Shown here: positions 7,456-16,127 of the stretch, piece by piece
How the letters are laid out: each line of letters starts with the position of its first letter
Numbering within the stretch: the stretch's first letter is position 1
From: Pseudomonadota bacterium
GTDB taxonomy: Bacteria > Pseudomonadota > Gammaproteobacteria > Xanthomonadales > Rhodanobacteraceae
DNA: 34,166 nucleotides
Assembly (NCBI GenBank): GCA_021793195.1
Contig: JAJYTG010000011.1
Span: forward strand, 1-34,166
Direction: 5' to 3'
Notes under the pieces: generated by a model
Databases searched by the model: none
What the model saw: only the letters and a program-made list of their open reading frames with translations
What the model was told of the DNA's origin: nothing
Translations under genes and position numbers: made by a program

Positions 7456-7752
7456 ATGGCACGCATTACCGTAGAAGACTGTCTCGAGGTCGTTGACAAC
7501 CGTTTCGAGCTGGTGCTGATGGCGACCAAGCGCGCGCGCCAGCTGTCCAAGGGCGCCGAGCCGCGGGTCGATCCGCAGCACGACAAGCCGACCGTGGTGG
7601 CGCTGCGCGAGATCGGCGAACGTCGCATCGACCAGACCACGATCGACGAGATCGAGCGCATCGAGCGCGAGCGCGCCGAGCGCGAGGCGCTGGAATGGGC
7701 TGCCGCCGAGGTCGCCGCCGACGACGATCTGTCCAAGGGCGGGGACGACTGA
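7456..7752 (+). CDS. rpoZ: RNA polymerase omega subunit
   Basis: A 98-residue omega subunit starting [20 protein letters not shown], with [11 protein letters not shown] and then [15 protein letters not shown], the standard rpoZ pattern. Omega aids assembly of the beta-prime subunit and forms part of one ppGpp site in proteobacterial RNA polymerase, which fits its position directly before spoT. AAAGG sits about seven bases before ATG 7456. The C-terminus is acidic. A degenerate copy of its last bases appears to follow the stop. Confidence 0.97.
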   Translation: MARITVEDCLEVVDNRFELVLMATKRARQLSKGAEPRVDPQHDKPTVVALREIGERRIDQTTIDEIERIERERAEREALEWAAAEVAADDDLSKGGDD

Positions 7753-7812
7753 TGCCTTCCGACGGCCGCTGTCCAAGCGCGGAGGCCGCCTGAGCCGGCG
7801 GCCCGGACGCAC

Positions 7813-9975
7813 ATGGAGGCGGCCGCGAATCTGACGCGCGCGGGCGCCGGTCCGGTTCCCGAGTATGTGCGCGCGCTGGAATCCAAGCTCGCGTCGTACC
7901 TGCCTGCCGATCAGATCCTGCGCGTGCGCGGCGCGTTCCGGCGCGGCGCCGAGGCGCACGCCGGGCAGACCCGGCTCAGCGGCGAGCCCTACATCACGCA
8001 TCCGGTTGCGGTCGCGGGCCTGCTCGCCGATCAGCGCATGGATGCGGAAACGATCATCGCCGCGATCCTGCACGACACCCTCGAGGACACCGCCTTCGAC
8101 CGCACGGCGATGGAGGCCGAGTTCGGCAGCGTGGTCGCCGAGCTGGTCGACGGCGTGACCAAGCTGGACAAGGTGCGCTTCGCCAGTCGCCAGGAGGCCA
8201 CCGCCGAAAGCTTCCGCAAGATGCTGCTGGCGATGGCACGCGACCTGCGCGTGATCCTGATCAAGCTGGCCGATCGCCTGCACAACATGCGCACGCTCGA
8301 TGCCAAGGACGCCGACGCGCGCCGGCGCATCGCCGTCGAGACGCTGGAGATCTATGCGCCGATCGCGCAGCGGCTGGGCATGAACCTGGTCAAGTCCGAG
8401 TTGCAGGATCTCGGATTCCGGGCGCTCCATCCCGGCCGCCATCGCGTGATCGGCGCGCGCATCCAGGCGGCGCTGGGCAACCGGCGCGAGGCGATGGCGA
8501 AGATCGAAACCGCGCTGGCCGAGCGTCTCGCGGCCGAGGGCATCGCGGCACGGCTGGTCAGCCGGATCAAGGCGCCGTGGAGCGTCTACGCCAAGATGCA
8601 CGCCGAGCACAAGTCGTTCGCGCAGGTGATGGATGTTTTCGGTTTCCGCATCGTCACCGACAGCGTGATGCACTGCTATCAGGCGCTGGGCGCCGTGCAC
8701 GCGCTGTACAAGCCGCTGGACGCGCGCTTCAAGGATTTCATCGCGATCCCCAAGGCCAACGGCTACCAGTCGTTGCATACCGTGCTGTTCGGGCCGTTCG
8801 GCGCGCCGATCGAGATCCAGATCCGCACCGAGGACATGGACACCATCGCCGAGCGTGGCATCGCCGCGCACTGGGCCTACAAGACCGAGTCGCAGCCGCC
8901 CAATGGCGCCCAGGCACGTGCGCGCGAATGGATCGCCGGACTGGCTGATCGCGAGGCAGCGACGGCGTCTTCGCTGGAGTTCATCGAAAACGTCAAGATC
9001 GATCTGTTTCCGGACGAGGTCTACCTGTTCACGCCGCGCGGCGACATCCTCTCGCTGCCGCGCAACGCCACCGCGCTCGATTTCGCCTATGCGGTCCATA
9101 CCGATGTCGGCGATCATGCCGTCGCGGCGCGCGTTGACGGCGGTTTCGCGCCGCTGCGCACGCGGCTGTCCTCCGGTCAGGGTGTCGAGATCGTCACCGC
9201 CCCGTCGGCGCAGCCCAGTCCCCAGTGGCTGGAATTCGTGGTCAGCGGCAAGGCGCGAACCGCCATCCGCAATCATCTGAAAAAGCTGCAGCACGAGGAC
9301 GCCGTCGACTTCGGACATCGCATGCTTGATCGCGCGCTGTCGGCGCTCTCGACCAGCCTCGACACGATTCCGCCCGCGGTGCTGCAGCGCTTTCTCGAGG
9401 ACAGCCGCTACCGGCGCCTGGAGGAACTGCTGGCCGAGATCGCGCTGGGCAATCGCATGCCCGATCAGATCGCATTGCAACTGCTGGCCGCCGCCGGTCC
9501 TGCGGCCGCCCGCAGCGCGCCGCACGCGCGCGAGAAGATCACCATCACCGGGGCGGAACGCGGCGTGCTCAGCTTCGGCAACTGCTGCCATCCGCTGCCC
9601 GGCGATGCGATTTTCGGCTACCTGTCCACCGGCAAGGGCATCGTCGTGCACCGGCTCGAGTGCCCGAATGCCGCCGAGTTGCGCAAGACGCCCGAACGCT
9701 GCATCGAGATCGACTGGGACCACCGCGTGCAGGGCGATTACAAGGTGCAGCTGCGCATCGAGGTGCTCAACCGGCCCGGCGTGCTGGCCACGGTCGCCGC
9801 GGCGATCGCGGAAGCGGGCTCCAACATCGAGAACGTCGAGTACAGCGAGCGCGACAGCACGGCCGCGACGCTGCTGTTCACCATCGAGGTGAAGAACCGC
9901 AAGAACCTCGCCGACGTCATGCGTCGCGTGCGCCGTGCGCCGGTGGTGCATGGCGTCTATCGCCACCCGGTCTGA
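7813..9975 (+). CDS. spoT: Bifunctional (p)ppGpp synthetase/hydrolase SpoT
   Basis: A 720-residue RelA/SpoT-family enzyme. The N-terminal HD hydrolase domain includes HDTLEDT (about residue 87) and [12 protein letters not shown]. The synthetase domain (about residues 240-370) has [27 protein letters not shown] and EIQIRT. The RFKD form of the RxKD motif is the one associated with bifunctional enzymes rather than RelA-type EFDD. A TGS domain begins near [10 protein letters not shown] (about 402) and an ACT domain lies at the C-terminus ([19 protein letters not shown]). It follows rpoZ by 60 bases with no clear terminator. ATG 7813 has no strong Shine-Dalgarno, so the exact start is less sure than the identity. 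Confidence 0.96.
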   Translation: MEAAANLTRAGAGPVPEYVRALESKLASYLPADQILRVRGAFRRGAEAHAGQTRLSGEPYITHPVAVAGLLADQRMDAETIIAAILHDTLEDTAFDRTAMEAEFGSVVAELVDGVTKLDKVRFASRQEATAESFRKMLLAMARDLRVILIKLADRLHNMRTLDAKDADARRRIAVETLEIYAPIAQRLGMNLVKSELQDLGFRALHPGRHRVIGARIQAALGNRREAMAKIETALAERLAAEGIAARLVSRIKAPWSVYAKMHAEHKSFAQVMDVFGFRIVTDSVMHCYQALGAVHALYKPLDARFKDFIAIPKANGYQSLHTVLFGPFGAPIEIQIRTEDMDTIAERGIAAHWAYKTESQPPNGAQARAREWIAGLADREAATASSLEFIENVKIDLFPDEVYLFTPRGDILSLPRNATALDFAYAVHTDVGDHAVAARVDGGFAPLRTRLSSGQGVEIVTAPSAQPSPQWLEFVVSGKARTAIRNHLKKLQHEDAVDFGHRMLDRALSALSTSLDTIPPAVLQRFLEDSRYRRLEELLAEIALGNRMPDQIALQLLAAAGPAAARSAPHAREKITITGAERGVLSFGNCCHPLPGDAIFGYLSTGKGIVVHRLECPNAAELRKTPERCIEIDWDHRVQGDYKVQLRIEVLNRPGVLATVAAAIAEAGSNIENVEYSERDSTAATLLFTIEVKNRKNLADVMRRVRRAPVVHGVYRHPV

Positions 9976-10033
9976 CGTTTCCCGCGTCGGGCGCCTTGCG
10001 TATGCTGGCGCTCCAGCCACCGGAGTTTCCACC

Positions 10034-10417
10034 ATGGACCGCAGCATCATCGCGACCGATCGCGCGCCCGCCGCGATCGGCCCCTACTCGCAGGCCGTGC
10101 GCGCCGTCCGGACGGTGTATCTCTCGGGGCAGATTCCGCTCGACCCGCTGAGCGGCGTGCTGGTGGCGGGTGACATCGCCGCGCAGACGCGCCGCTGCTT
10201 CGACAATCTCGCGGCGGTGGCCGAGGCGGCGGGCGGCTCGCTGGCGGACGCGGTGCGCATCGGCATCTACCTTGTCGATCTCGGTCACTTCGCGGCCGTC
10301 AACGCGGTGATGGCGGAGTACTTTGCACCGCCGTATCCGGCGCGGGCGACCGTCGGTGTCGCGGCGCTGCCGCGCGGCGCGGCGGTCGAGATCGAGGCCG
10401 TGCTGGTGCTGGGCTGA
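10034..10417 (+). CDS. ridA: RidA/YjgF family reactive imine deaminase
   Basis: A 127-residue Rid-family protein. The start [20 protein letters not shown] and the block [14 protein letters not shown] are typical, and [23 protein letters not shown] contains the arginine that in RidA holds the imine/enamine carboxylate. RidA enzymes hydrolyse 2-aminoacrylate and similar imines made by PLP enzymes. A GGAG lies about ten bases before ATG 10034. It sits between spoT and recG, apparently in the same transcription unit, 12 bases before recG. Confidence 0.94.
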   Translation: MDRSIIATDRAPAAIGPYSQAVRAVRTVYLSGQIPLDPLSGVLVAGDIAAQTRRCFDNLAAVAEAAGGSLADAVRIGIYLVDLGHFAAVNAVMAEYFAPPYPARATVGVAALPRGAAVEIEAVLVLG

Positions 10418-10429
10418 GGCTGCCTGCGC

Positions 10430-12538
10430 ATGAGCGCCGCTGCGCCCGCCGCATCCACCGTCGGTCCGGCGGCGGAGCAGCCGCTGGCGACCCTGCGCGG
10501 AGTCGGTCCGGCACTGGCCGCCGCGCTGGCGCAGCGCGGACTGGAACGCGTGCAGGACCTGTGGTTCCACCTGCCGCTGCGCTACGAGGACCGGACGCGC
10601 ATCACCGCGATTGCCGGGCTGCTGCCGGGACAGCGCGCGCAGGTCGAGGGCACGGTGTCGGCGGTCGAGCGCAGCTTCCGCTTTCGCCCACAGTTGCGGG
10701 TGGCGCTGGACGATGAATCGGGCGCCACCCTGCTGCTGCGCTTCATCCACTTCAGTCGCAGCCAGGCCGAGCAGTTCGCTCCCGGCCAGCGGTTGCGCTG
10801 CTACGGCGAAGTGCGCCATGGCGCGCACGGCCCGGAGATCGTGCATCCGCAGTACCGCCGCGTCGATGCCGCGGCGGTGCCGGCTCTGGACGAGCGTCTG
10901 ACGCCGGTGTACCCGGCTGCCGAAGCGATCGGTCCGCGACGTCTCGCCGGTGCCGTTGCGCGTGCGCTGGACCGGCTACCCGCTGATGCCGAGCTGGAGC
11001 TGATTCCGGCCGGGTTGCGCGCGCCGCTGCAACTGATCCCGCTGCGTGCGGCGCTGCTCGAGGTGCACCGCCCGTCCGTCGACGCCGACCTCGACGCGCT
11101 GCGAGCCGGAACGCATCCGGCGCAACGGCGGCTGGCCTTCGAGGAACTGCTGGCCCACCATATCGGCCTGCGTCGTCTGCGCCAGCGCGTGCGCGCGCAG
11201 GCGGCACCCGTGCTGAGCGGTGGCGACAGACTGAACGCTGCGTTCGAGCGCGGACTGGCATTCAAGCTGACCGCCGCACAGCGGCGCGTGAGCGCCGAGA
11301 TCGCGTGCGACCTGGCCACGCCGGTGCCGATGCTGCGGCTGGTGCAGGGCGACGTCGGCAGCGGCAAGACCGTCGTCGCGGCCCAGGCCGCCCTGGTCGC
11401 GGTGGCGGCCGGCTATCAGGTGGCGCTGATGGCACCGACCGAACTGCTGGCCGAGCAGCATCTGCTCAACCTGCGCGCCTGGTTCGAACCGCTGGGTCTC
11501 GAAATCGCCTGGCTGGCCGGCAAGGTGCAGGGCCGAGCGCGCCAGGCGGCCCTGGCGCGGGTTGCATCGGGCGCCGCGGTGGTCGTCGGCACGCACGCGC
11601 TGATGCAGGAAGGCGTGCGCTTCGCGCGACTGGGGCTGGCGATCATCGATGAGCAGCATCGTTTCGGCGTGCATCAGCGTCTGGCGCTGAGCGAAAAGGG
11701 ACGCGGCGGGGGCCGGATGCCGCACCAGCTGGTGCTGACCGCGACGCCGATCCCGCGCACATTGGCGATGACCGCCTGCGCCGACCTCGATGTCTCGGTG
11801 ATCGACGAGTTGCCGCCCGGGCGCAGCCCGGTGCACACGGTGGCGATCGCCGACCGTCGCCGCGACGAGGTGATCGGGCGCATCCGCGAGGCCTGCACGG
11901 CCGGGCGCCAGGCCTACTGGGTCTGCACGCTGATCGAGGAGAACGAGCAGTTGGCCGCACAGGCCGCCGAGGTGGTTTACGCCGAGCTTTCCGCTGCGCT
12001 GCCCGGACTTGCCGTCGCGCTGGTGCATGGTCGCCTGAAGGCGGCCGGGAAGCAGGCGGTGATGCAGGCCTTCAAGGCGGGTGCCATCGCGCTGCTGGTG
12101 GCGACGACGGTGATCGAGGTCGGCGTCGATGTGCCCAACGCCAGCTTGATGGTAATCGAGAACGCCGAGCGTCTGGGGCTGGCGCAACTGCACCAGCTGC
12201 GCGGCCGTGTCGGTCGTGGCAGTACCGCGTCCAGCTGCGTGCTGCTCTATCGCACGCCGCTGTCGACGCTGGCGCGCGAGCGGCTGGCCGTGCTGCGCGC
12301 GACCGCTGACGGATTTCGCATCGCGGAGAAGGATCTCGAGCTGCGTGGTCCCGGCGAGGTGCTGGGCACGCGCCAGACCGGCGACATGGTCTTTCGTGTC
12401 GCCGACCTGCTGCGCGATGCCGATCTGCTGCCCGCGGTGCGCCACGTCGCCGATGTCTTGCTGGCCGAGTATCCCGATGCCGCCGATCGCCTGCAGGCGC
12501 GCTGGGTTGGCGGTACCGCGCGATTCGCGCAGGCTTGA
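10430..12538 (+). CDS. recG: ATP-dependent DNA helicase RecG
   Basis: A 702-residue superfamily 2 helicase that remodels stalled forks and branched DNA. The N-terminal wedge/OB domain (LWFHLPLRYEDRTRI onward) is followed by motif I GDVGSGKT (about residue 307), motif Ia APTELLAEQH, the DEQH box IIDEQHRFGVHQR (about 405), motif III TATPIPRT, and C-terminal motifs ATTVIEVGVDVPNA and QLRGRVGRG. Length is normal for RecG. The start at ATG 10430 has GAGG overlapping the end of ridA about ten bases upstream, suggesting coupled translation. Confidence 0.97.
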   Translation: MSAAAPAASTVGPAAEQPLATLRGVGPALAAALAQRGLERVQDLWFHLPLRYEDRTRITAIAGLLPGQRAQVEGTVSAVERSFRFRPQLRVALDDESGATLLLRFIHFSRSQAEQFAPGQRLRCYGEVRHGAHGPEIVHPQYRRVDAAAVPALDERLTPVYPAAEAIGPRRLAGAVARALDRLPADAELELIPAGLRAPLQLIPLRAALLEVHRPSVDADLDALRAGTHPAQRRLAFEELLAHHIGLRRLRQRVRAQAAPVLSGGDRLNAAFERGLAFKLTAAQRRVSAEIACDLATPVPMLRLVQGDVGSGKTVVAAQAALVAVAAGYQVALMAPTELLAEQHLLNLRAWFEPLGLEIAWLAGKVQGRARQAALARVASGAAVVVGTHALMQEGVRFARLGLAIIDEQHRFGVHQRLALSEKGRGGGRMPHQLVLTATPIPRTLAMTACADLDVSVIDELPPGRSPVHTVAIADRRRDEVIGRIREACTAGRQAYWVCTLIEENEQLAAQAAEVVYAELSAALPGLAVALVHGRLKAAGKQAVMQAFKAGAIALLVATTVIEVGVDVPNASLMVIENAERLGLAQLHQLRGRVGRGSTASSCVLLYRTPLSTLARERLAVLRATADGFRIAEKDLELRGPGEVLGTRQTGDMVFRVADLLRDADLLPAVRHVADVLLAEYPDAADRLQARWVGGTARFAQA

Positions 12539-12567
12539 GCATTGACCGCTTTCGCGGAGGGTGCACC

Positions 12568-13494
12568 GTGACGCCATGGCTGCTGATCGATACCGACCCC
12601 GGCGTGGACGACGCGCTGGCAATCCTGATGGCGCATCGCCATGGCCGCATCGCAGGGCTGAGCATTGCCGCCGGCAATGTCGGCCTCCACCACACCGTGT
12701 CGAATGCGCTCAAGCTCTGCGATGTCCTCGGCGCCGATATCCCGGTGTTCGCCGGTTGCCCGCTGCCGCTGGTGCGAGCTGCCGCCGACGCCGCCCACGT
12801 CCATGGCGCGGACGGCTTCGGCGATACCGGCTATCTCCCCTCGCGGCGCATGGCTGCCGGCGAGCATGCCGCGCTGGCGATGCTGCGGATCAGTCGCGAG
12901 CATGCCGGCGAAATGACCATCGTCGCCCTGGCGCCGCTGACCAATCTGGCGCTGGCGCTGCGGCTCGACCCGACGCTGCCGCAACGCGTTCCGCGCCTGG
13001 TGGTGATGGGCGGGGCGGTCAGCGGCCGCGGCAATACCTCGCTGGCGGCCGAGTTCAATATCGGCTTCGATCCCGAGGCGGCGGCGATCGTCTTCAGTGC
13101 CTGGCCGCGGTTCGAACTGGTCGACTGGGAACTGACCGCGCGCCACGCACTCGATTTCGCGCGTTGCGAAGCCTGGCTGGCGACGGATGATCCGCGCGCG
13201 CGCTTCTACGCGGCGATTTCGCGCAAGGTACGCGACTTCAGCCGTGCGCGAGGCCGCGCGGGTTTGCTCGCGGCCGATGCGCTGGCGATGGCGGTGGCGC
13301 TCGATCCGGGTCTGGTGACCGCGGGCGAGGAGCGTCACGTGGCGGTGGAACTGGACGGCGCGCTGACCCGCGGCAGCACCATCGTGGACTGGGAACGGCG
13401 CGGCAGCGCCGGCGCCAATGCGCGCATCGTCATGGCCGTGGATCAGGCGCGCTTCGAGGCTCTGGTCGCGAGCGCGCTGGGCGCCATTGCGTGA
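12568..13494 (+). CDS. Inosine-uridine-preferring type nucleoside hydrolase
   Basis: A 308-residue nucleoside hydrolase, splitting ribonucleosides into base and ribose. The calcium-binding N-terminal motif DTDPGVDDA lies at about residues 8-16; HGADGFGD, VVMGGAVSGRGN and EFNIGFDPEAA follow as in the family. The block that normally carries a catalytic His-Asp pair reads AADALAMAVALDP, so the Asp is kept but the His is Ala, which may place it outside the classical His-containing groups. Substrate cannot be told. The ORF track starts at TTG 12535 inside the end of recG; GTG 12568 is preferred because GGAGG lies seven bases upstream. Confidence 0.88.
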   Translation: MTPWLLIDTDPGVDDALAILMAHRHGRIAGLSIAAGNVGLHHTVSNALKLCDVLGADIPVFAGCPLPLVRAAADAAHVHGADGFGDTGYLPSRRMAAGEHAALAMLRISREHAGEMTIVALAPLTNLALALRLDPTLPQRVPRLVVMGGAVSGRGNTSLAAEFNIGFDPEAAAIVFSAWPRFELVDWELTARHALDFARCEAWLATDDPRARFYAAISRKVRDFSRARGRAGLLAADALAMAVALDPGLVTAGEERHVAVELDGALTRGSTIVDWERRGSAGANARIVMAVDQARFEALVASALGAIA

Positions 13495-13499
13495 GCCAA

Positions 13500-13529
13500 T
13501 TGCCCGCCGTGGCGGCTCCGGGCTACAAT
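13500..13529 (+). promoter_or_regulatory. Possible sigma-70 promoter for rpmE2
   Basis: TTGCCC and TACAAT are 18 bases apart, 31 bases upstream of the rpmE2 start. TACAAT matches five of six -10 bases. No Zur-like palindrome was recognised here. Confidence 0.4.
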
Positions 13530-13560
13530 GCCGGTCTTTTCCGGTCTTGCAGGACCCGCC

Positions 13561-13812
13561 ATGAAGTCCGACGTCCATCCGCCGTATCAGCAGGTCGTGT
13601 TCCACGACATGACCGCCAATTTTGCCTTCCTCACCCGCTCGACCATGACCAGCAAGGAAACGGTCAAATGGGAGGACGGCAACGAGTATCCGCTGATCAA
13701 GGTGGAAATCTCCAGCGCCTCGCATCCGTTCTACACCGGCCAGCACAAGATCGTCGACTCGGCCGGTCGCGTGGACAAGTTCCGCCGCCGCTACGCCGCT
13801 GCCAAGAAGTGA
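13561..13812 (+). CDS. rpmE2: 50S ribosomal protein L31, type B
   Basis: An 83-residue type B (zinc-independent) L31. It starts [16 protein letters not shown] and carries [21 protein letters not shown], the family's C-terminal block. No CxxC pair is present, which separates it from zinc-binding rpmE. In bacteria with both forms the type B copy is often used when zinc is short; whether a zinc form exists elsewhere in this genome cannot be seen. ATG 13561 is chosen over the upstream in-frame ATG 13528, which overlaps the predicted -10. Confidence 0.95.
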   Translation: MKSDVHPPYQQVVFHDMTANFAFLTRSTMTSKETVKWEDGNEYPLIKVEISSASHPFYTGQHKIVDSAGRVDKFRRRYAAAKK

Positions 13813-13842
13813 TCGCCGCGGGGCGGGATGCCGCGCGCGCCG

Positions 13843-13871
13843 CCGCCTGACGGGCCCGTTCGGGGCGGTTT
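13843..13871 (+). terminator. Possible terminator after rpmE2
   Basis: CCGCC and GGCGG bracket an inner palindrome ACGGGCCCGT and are followed by TTT. It lies about 30 bases after the rpmE2 stop and before the gltA leader. The T-run is short, so this is tentative. Confidence 0.35.
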
Positions 13872-14036
13872 CGCGCCACGTCCGCATGACGCCGCTGTGC
13901 CATAATTCCGGGTGTCCGAACGCGAGTTTGAAACTTGCGTTCCACGTGCCGCGCGCCGCGGCTCGCGCGATCTGACTTGTCCCACCCGGCGCCGCCGCGC
14001 CCCAGCGGATCCGACGCTCGCAGCCAGGAGTCTGCC

Positions 14037-15329
<1,293 letters not shown>

Positions 15330-15361
15330 ATCGCGGTGCCACCTCCCGCGTTGCGTCAACG

Positions 15362-15384
15362 AAGCCCCGGCCCGCCCGGGGCTT
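15362..15384 (+). terminator. gltA terminator hairpin
   Basis: AAGCCCCGG and CCGGGGCTT form a perfect 9-bp stem with a 5-base loop, 32 bases after the gltA stop, followed by GCCGTTTCC. The stem is terminator-like although the T-tract is interrupted. It also faces the convergent minus-strand gene at 15462. Confidence 0.65.
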
Positions 15385-15461
15385 GCCGTTTCCGGACGGG
15401 GCGCCATGGCCTGAGCTGCTGATCGGGCAGGATTCCTGGGCCGCACCGGTTGCGCGGCCGA

Positions 15462-16127
15462 TCAGCCCGGCTTGTCGCGCGCAGGCCGGTCGCCGCCGCC
15501 AGCGCCTTCCCGCAGCAGCGCATCCAGCGCGGCGAGGGAAGCGCGGGCGAGCGGGCGGCCGTCGATGGGGTCCAGCGGCGCCTGGCGCAGCGCGTCCAGC
15601 GGCAGCACGGTCAGATCGAAGCTCAGATCGTCGGCAGCGAACAGCAGCACCGGCACCAGCAGTTCGCGCTCGCGGTCGAGGCGGATGCGACGGGACTGCG
15701 TTTCGGCACTGATTCCGCGATCAGTGAGAAACAGCGCGACGGCATCAGTGTCGTCGCTGAAGAGATGCAGGCAGACCGCCGAGTGCGTGTCGGCGGTGCC
15801 CTCGAGCACGGCACCGACCAGACGCGGTTCGAAGCGAGCCAGAAACCGCATCGCCGTCCGCGCGCCCGCGCGCCGAACGCGCAGGGCTTGCGGCTGCGAT
15901 GCGGGCTGAAACAGGCGCTGATGCTCGCGCAGGGCGTCCTCGATCTCCGCGTTGCGCGGCAGCGCCTGCTCGTCCCAGACACCGAGGCGGTCGGCGGCGC
16001 GGCGCTTGGCGTGGCCGTAATCGCGGATGCCGTGTTCGCTGATCAGACGTGCCGCCTCCAGCGCCACGCGACGCCGCAGCTGCTGCCGGTCGTTACCTTG
16101 GCGAGAGGAATGTCGGCCGCGCGCCAT
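15462..16127 (-). CDS. Unrecognised protein downstream of mrcA, possible degenerate nucleotidyltransferase fold
   Basis: A 221-residue cytoplasmic-looking protein with no signal or membrane segment. I cannot assign it with certainty. The N-terminus is basic and helical (QQLRRRVALEAARLISEHG), followed by DYGHAKRRAADRLG, LPRNAEIEDALREH and then an alpha/beta part with RLVGAVLEGTADTHSAVCLHLF. That layout recalls proteins with a GSxxxG...SDIDLHLF nucleotidyltransferase motif, but here the acidic catalytic positions read SAVC, so the activity, if the relation holds, is probably lost. Start ATG 16127 shares one base with the mrcA stop (TGATG), so it is translationally coupled to mrcA. The C-terminus is Gly/Arg/Asp-rich. 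Confidence 0.75.
   Translation of the reverse strand: MARGRHSSRQGNDRQQLRRRVALEAARLISEHGIRDYGHAKRRAADRLGVWDEQALPRNAEIEDALREHQRLFQPASQPQALRVRRAGARTAMRFLARFEPRLVGAVLEGTADTHSAVCLHLFSDDTDAVALFLTDRGISAETQSRRIRLDRERELLVPVLLFAADDLSFDLTVLPLDALRQAPLDPIDGRPLARASLAALDALLREGAGGGDRPARDKPG

Noticed and set aside
7441-10050. 869-residue minus-strand ORF opposite rpoZ-spoT
   Set aside because: It is antisense to intact spoT with low-complexity His/Arg/Gln/Asp composition, the usual shadow of high-GC codon bias. No protein family was recognised.
12535-12567. TTG 12535 as start of the nucleoside hydrolase
   Set aside because: It overlaps the recG stop and adds 11 residues outside the family; GTG 12568 has a well-spaced GGAGG.
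13901-13906. CATAAT as a gltA promoter -10
   Set aside because: No acceptable -35 hexamer lies 16-18 bases upstream, so it is only mentioned in the gltA entry.
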